From the NCBI RefSeq assembly GCF_900104525.1, contig NZ_LT629711.1, forward strand, positions 310,001 through 374,000: 64,000 nucleotides of DNA, written 5' to 3'. How positions within the stretch are numbered: the first letter of the stretch is position 1; the number at the start of each line of letters is the position of its first letter. The translations under genes and the position numbers were made by a program. Of the stretch, positions 60,987-64,000 are shown one piece after another. A model generated the notes under the pieces. The model saw only the letters and a list, made by a program, of their open reading frames with translations, was not told where the DNA came from and ran no database searches. Source of the DNA: Pedococcus dokdonensis. GTDB lineage: Bacteria; Actinomycetota; Actinomycetes; Actinomycetales; Dermatophilaceae.

Positions 60987-61754
60987 GTGAGTGCCACTCA
61001 GTCCCCGGTCGGGGACAGCGCGAAGCAGCGGCCCGTCGACGAGTTCGCCGACCAGCTCACCGAGCTGGTCGGCGGGCCTGTCGACGAGTCGCTGCTTCTG
61101 CGTGCCCTCACGCACCGCTCGTACGCCTACGAGAACGGCGGCCTGCCCAACAACGAGCGCCTCGAGTTCCTCGGTGACTCGGTGCTCGGGCTCGTCGTCA
61201 CCGACACCCTCTACGCCACCCACCCCGACCTGCCTGAGGGCCAGCTCGCCAAGCTGCGCGCCGCGGTGGTCAACATGCGGGCGCTCGCCGACGTGGCACG
61301 CACGCTCGGCGTCGGCGACCACGTGATGCTCGGTCGGGGCGAGGAGAGCACCGGCGGCCGCGACAAGGCCTCGATCCTCGCCGACACGATGGAAGCGGTC
61401 ATCGGCACCGTCTACCTCTCGTGTGGCATGCCCGCCGCGTCGCGCTTGGTGCACCACCTGCTCGACCCGCTGATGGCGGCCAGCGCCACCCTCGGCGCCG
61501 GGCTGGACTGGAAGACCAGCCTCCAGGAGCTTTCGGCCGCCACGGCCAAGGGCGTGCCCGAGTACCGCGTGGACGAAGAGGGCCCCGACCACGAGAAGAC
61601 CTTCCACGCGCACGCCGTCGTCGGCGACGAGGTGCTGGGCTCCGGCACCGGGCGGTCCAAGAAGGAAGCCGAGCAACGCGCCGCCGAGCTCGCCTGGCGG
61701 GCCCTGACCGCGCGGACGGCCGACGACGACCCCGTGGCCGGCTCGCCCTCCTAG
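60987..61754 (+). CDS. rnc: Ribonuclease III
   Basis: A 255-residue dsRNA endonuclease. [19 protein letters not shown] is the catalytic signature, [15 protein letters not shown] the second acidic site, and residues about 180-245 are the dsRNA-binding domain ([33 protein letters not shown]... [19 protein letters not shown]). GTG start at 60987. An 11-residue N-terminal extension and a C-terminal [10 protein letters not shown] tail are not conserved. Confidence 0.96.
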   Translation: MSATQSPVGDSAKQRPVDEFADQLTELVGGPVDESLLLRALTHRSYAYENGGLPNNERLEFLGDSVLGLVVTDTLYATHPDLPEGQLAKLRAAVVNMRALADVARTLGVGDHVMLGRGEESTGGRDKASILADTMEAVIGTVYLSCGMPAASRLVHHLLDPLMAASATLGAGLDWKTSLQELSAATAKGVPEYRVDEEGPDHEKTFHAHAVVGDEVLGSGTGRSKKEAEQRAAELAWRALTARTADDDPVAGSPS

Positions 61755-61869
61755 GCGCGGAGCGCTCTCCCTCCTGGGCGAGCGCGCGGCACACCCGGGT
61801 CGCTGCTGCGGGGCGCTGGCACCGCTGTCGGTGGCGCGTGCTTGAGTGGGCCCATGCCCGAGGTGACGC

Positions 61870-62739
61870 GTGCCTGAGCTGCCCGAGGTCGAGGTGGTGC
61901 GCCGCGGCCTCGCGGACCACGTCGTGGGCCGCACCATCGCACGGGCCGAGTTCCGCGGTGAGCGGGTCGCACGACGACACCTGGCCGGACCGCTGGACCT
62001 CGCGGCGCAGCTGGCCGGCACCACGGTCGAGCAGGCACGGCGGCGTGGCAAGTACCTCTGGCTCGTGCTCCGAGCGCCGGACGGCCACCGGCTCGGGCTG
62101 ATCGCCCACCTCGGCATGAGCGGTCAGCTGCTGGTCGAGTCCACCGACGCGCCGCACGAGAAGCACCTGCACGCGCTGTTCACGTTCGCCGACGGCGGGT
62201 CCGAGCTGCGCTTCGTCGACCAGCGGACGTTCGGCGGGATGGCGCTGGCCGAGCTGACCGACGACCTCGTCCCGGAGACCATCGCCCACATCGCCCCCGA
62301 CCCGTTCGAGGCTGCCTACGACCAGTCCGCCGTGGTGCGCCGGATGAAGTCACGCGACTCCGCCGTCAAGCGCGCCCTGCTCGACCAGACCCTCGTGGCC
62401 GGGATCGGCAACATCTACGCCGACGAGGCACTGTGGCGTGCCCGGGTGCACGGCGAGCGGCTGTGCTCCGCGCTGACCAAGCCGACCCTCGCGCGGGTGC
62501 TCGACCACGCCCACGACGTGATGCTGGCGGCGCTGGGGGAGGGCGGCACGAGCTTCGACGCGTTGTACGTCAACGTCAACGGGGCCTCGGGCTACTTCGA
62601 CCGGTCCTTGCACGCCTACGGCCAGGAGGGTCGTCCGTGCGACCGGTGCGGCACGCTGATCCGGCGCGAGGCCTTCATGAACCGGTCGTCGTTCTCCTGC
62701 CCGCACTGCCAACCTCGTCCCCGGGTGCGCCGCGGCTGA
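61870..62739 (+). CDS. mutM: Formamidopyrimidine-DNA glycosylase
   Basis: A 289-residue bifunctional glycosylase/lyase for 8-oxoguanine. [13 protein letters not shown] begins with the catalytic Pro after Met; Glu follows. [10 protein letters not shown] holds the catalytic Lys, [18 protein letters not shown] binds DNA, and [25 protein letters not shown] is the zinc finger. GTG start with GAGGTGACG upstream. Followed by acyP, as in the conserved actinobacterial order that continues to smc elsewhere. Confidence 0.96.
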   Translation: MPELPEVEVVRRGLADHVVGRTIARAEFRGERVARRHLAGPLDLAAQLAGTTVEQARRRGKYLWLVLRAPDGHRLGLIAHLGMSGQLLVESTDAPHEKHLHALFTFADGGSELRFVDQRTFGGMALAELTDDLVPETIAHIAPDPFEAAYDQSAVVRRMKSRDSAVKRALLDQTLVAGIGNIYADEALWRARVHGERLCSALTKPTLARVLDHAHDVMLAALGEGGTSFDALYVNVNGASGYFDRSLHAYGQEGRPCDRCGTLIRREAFMNRSSFSCPHCQPRPRVRRG

Positions 62740-62785
62740 CAGCAGGGGTCCCTCGGTTGTACAACTGAACCGAGAGGTGGTGCAG

Positions 62786-63082
62786 ATGGATCACAACGGT
62801 CCCGCCCGGGCGGTCGTCTGGGTGCACGGTCGGGTGCAGGGTGTGGGGTTCCGCTGGTGGACCCGCGCACGGGCACTGGAGCTCGGTCTGGTCGGGCATG
62901 CGCGCAACGCCGGCGACGGGCGCGTCGAGGTGGTCTGCCAGGGCGACGAGGAGCAGATCAAGCAGCTGGTCGCCCTCATCGAGGAGCGACCGTCGCAGCA
63001 CCTGCGTCCCGGCGAGGTCCACCAGTGCGTCACCACGTGGGGTGCGCCGAAGGACGGGCTGGTCGGGTTCGTCGAAAAGTGA
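62786..63082 (+). CDS. acyP: Acylphosphatase
   Basis: A 98-residue acylphosphatase: VVWVHGRVQGVGFRWWTRARALEL contains the phosphate loop (G-R-V-Q-G-V-G-F-R, catalytic Arg) and HARNAGDGRVEVVCQG the catalytic Asn. It hydrolyses carboxyl-phosphate bonds. I start it at ATG 62786 because GAGAGG lies 8 bases upstream; a GTG at 62777 overlaps that site. The coding end is part of a tandem repeat. Confidence 0.93.
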   Translation: MDHNGPARAVVWVHGRVQGVGFRWWTRARALELGLVGHARNAGDGRVEVVCQGDEEQIKQLVALIEERPSQHLRPGEVHQCVTTWGAPKDGLVGFVEK

Positions 63083-63149
63083 CGGCGTCGAAAAGTGACG
63101 GCGTCGAAACTGATGGCGCTGAACAGTGATGGCGCTGAACACTGATGGA
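63071..63149. repeat. 16-bp degenerate tandem repeat at the acyP 3' end
   Basis: GTCGAAAAGTGACGGC occurs twice (63071, 63087), followed by GTCGAAACTGATGGC, GCTGAACAGTGATGGC and GCTGAACACTGATGGA. The first unit includes the acyP stop codon. Confidence 0.85.
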
Positions 63150-63349
63150 GGGGGAAGGAGGGGGGTCCAGGCGGAGCGGCGTCGCCTCCCGATGGGGTGC
63201 CGAGCGGTGGGTTTGCCCGTGACATCGACCGTTCACCGACGGTGGCATTGACCGGTCGGGGTCCGGCTGTCACTCTGAGAGATGCCCGGACGAACCCCCT
63301 GGGCACCCGCACGGCGCGAACCCCCGACGCCTGCGGAGAAGGAGTCGAC

Positions 63350-63541
63350 ATGGCCAAGGCCCTGGTGGGCTATCGCGTGGCGTCCGACCCGCGACTGATG
63401 CTCGAGACCGTCGAACTGCGTCGCCGCGTGCGGGACCTCGAGTTCCTCGTCGAACGGCTGCAGCTGGAGAACGACCGGCTCCGTGAGGATCTGAGACAGC
63501 CCGACGCCGTCGCGGCGGGCGTGCCTACGATTGCCGGGTGA
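63350..63541 (+). CDS. Small coiled-coil protein of unknown function
   Basis: A 63-residue protein. MAKALVGYRVASDPRLMLET is followed by a long heptad-type helix (ELRRRVRDLEFLVERLQLENDRLREDLRQ) that should form a coiled coil. ATG with an ideal GGAGAAGGAG site. Similar small proteins stand directly before chorismate mutase in related actinobacteria; the stop overlaps the chorismate mutase GTG by 4 bases, indicating coupling. No function is known to me. Confidence 0.75.
   Translation: MAKALVGYRVASDPRLMLETVELRRRVRDLEFLVERLQLENDRLREDLRQPDAVAAGVPTIAG
63526..63531 (+). promoter_or_regulatory. Putative -10 (TACGAT) of leaderless chorismate mutase
   Basis: TACGAT ends 6 bases before the GTG at 63538, inside the previous gene. 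Confidence 0.4.
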
Positions 63542-63864
63542 GCTCGACCGCACCCACGCCCGGTTCGTCCCGCTCGACCGGTTCGACCCCTGACGATCTC
63601 GTGCGCCTGCGCGCGAGCATCGACAACATCGACGCCGCCCTGATCCACCTGCTTGCCGAGCGCTTCAAGTGCACCCAGCAGGTCGGGCAGCTGAAGGCAC
63701 GCGAGGGTATGCCGCCGGCTGACCCGGCGCGCGAGGAGGCCCAGATCGCGCGCCTGCGCGACCTGGCCGACCAGGCCGGCCTCGACCCGACCTTCGCCGA
63801 GAAGTTCCTCAACTTCGTGATCGCCGAGGTGATCCACCACCACGAGGCCATCGCCGGCTCCTGA
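63538..63864 (+). CDS. Chorismate mutase (AroQ type)
   Basis: A 108-residue all-helical chorismate mutase that converts chorismate to prephenate. LVRLRASIDNIDAALIHLLAERFKCTQQVGQLKA contains the first active-site Arg and Lys, and ARLRDLADQAGLDPTFAEKFLNFVIAEVIHHHEAI completes the three-helix fold. The N-terminal 20 residues are Ser/Thr/Pro-rich and probably disordered. GTG overlaps the stop of the coiled-coil gene. Followed by the hairpin element at 63873. Confidence 0.9.
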   Translation: MSSTAPTPGSSRSTGSTPDDLVRLRASIDNIDAALIHLLAERFKCTQQVGQLKAREGMPPADPAREEAQIARLRDLADQAGLDPTFAEKFLNFVIAEVIHHHEAIAGS

Positions 63865-63872
63865 CCTCCCCG

Positions 63873-63943
63873 GCACTTCTGGCCACGGATGCCGCACGCG
63901 GCGCCCGGACCGAGGGTCTCGTGCCGCATGGGTGGCCAGAAGT
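63873..63943. repeat. ACTTCTGGCC hairpin element after chorismate mutase
   Basis: ACTTCTGGCC (63875-63884) and GGCCAGAAGT (63934-63943) are separated by exactly 49 bases; the stem extends inward by A-T. ATGC and GCAT form the inner stem in place of GTGC/GCAC elsewhere. Confidence 0.85.
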
Positions 63944-64000
63944 CGGGAAATGGCTGCGCGGTATACCCCTGCCGTCACTCTGGTCACACGAAGCACAGGC

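Overview
The window is about 70% G+C with dense, mostly plus-strand genes, frequent GTG starts and 4-base stop/start overlaps. Gene content and order point to an actinobacterium of the order Micrococcales, most likely the family Intrasporangiaceae (Janibacter/Terrabacter/Phycicoccus type). The block ndgR-leuC-leuD-hup-murA-fbiD-plsC-gpsA-ddl-thiL-rpmB-DAK2-recG-rsmD-coaD-rpmF-rnc-mutM-acyP matches the conserved actinobacterial order. The family assignment is inference; no rRNA gene is present.

Layout. 1-3.4 kb: start of a probable glycosidase, a BNR-repeat protein with a MoaD-like partner, a cysteine-synthase-family enzyme and a SixA-like phosphatase. 3.4-14.8 kb: branched-chain amino acid and serine synthesis (ilvD with an apparent frameshift, ilvB-ilvN-ilvC, serA, leuB, ilvE), including an ilvB leader-peptide attenuator and a BCAA-rich upstream reading frame with a 26-residue ORF before leuB. 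14.8-25 kb: a catabolic cluster (permease, kinase, FAD/GcvT demethylating dehydrogenase, GntR regulator, glutamine-synthetase-like ligase, aldehyde dehydrogenase, SDR, gamma-glutamyl hydrolase) that looks like a gamma-glutamylated-amine pathway. It carries two matching operator copies. 25-34 kb: cimA behind a third leader-peptide attenuator, argG, a PadR regulator, a 3-methyladenine-glycosylase-like protein, a GlxA-type regulator, a fumarylacetoacetase-fold protein, gltX, then tRNA-Gln and tRNA-Glu. 34.9-45.3 kb: ndgR/leuCD, hup, murA, fbiD, plsC, gpsA, a trans-sulfuration enzyme and ddl. 45.4-50.5 kb: small, less conserved genes (lipoproteins, GNAT, nitroreductase-like, Imm5-like) around thiL. 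50.5-64 kb: housekeeping genes from rpmB to a chorismate mutase.

Regulation. More than twenty genes have an A....T hexamer ending exactly 6 bases before the start codon, the signature of leaderless transcription. Four synthesis steps toward Ile/Val/Leu (ilvD, ilvBNC, leuB-ilvE, leuCD) plus the citramalate route (cimA) lie together. Two units (ilvBNC, cimA) carry leader peptides rich in Ile/Leu/Val codons, and leuCD diverges from an IclR regulator with a symmetric operator.

Sequence-level structure beyond genes is unusually rich. The octamer GTATGCCG and its complement occur about 34 times by eye, often forcing rare TAT or ATA codons, and three inverted pairs sit in intergenic gaps. This resembles DNA-uptake-sequence biology. 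A second dispersed element, ACTTCTGGCC-N49-GGCCAGAAGT, occurs five times with an invariant 49-base interior. Several long perfect palindromes and tandem repeats mark other gaps. No insertion sequence, prophage or CRISPR array was seen.
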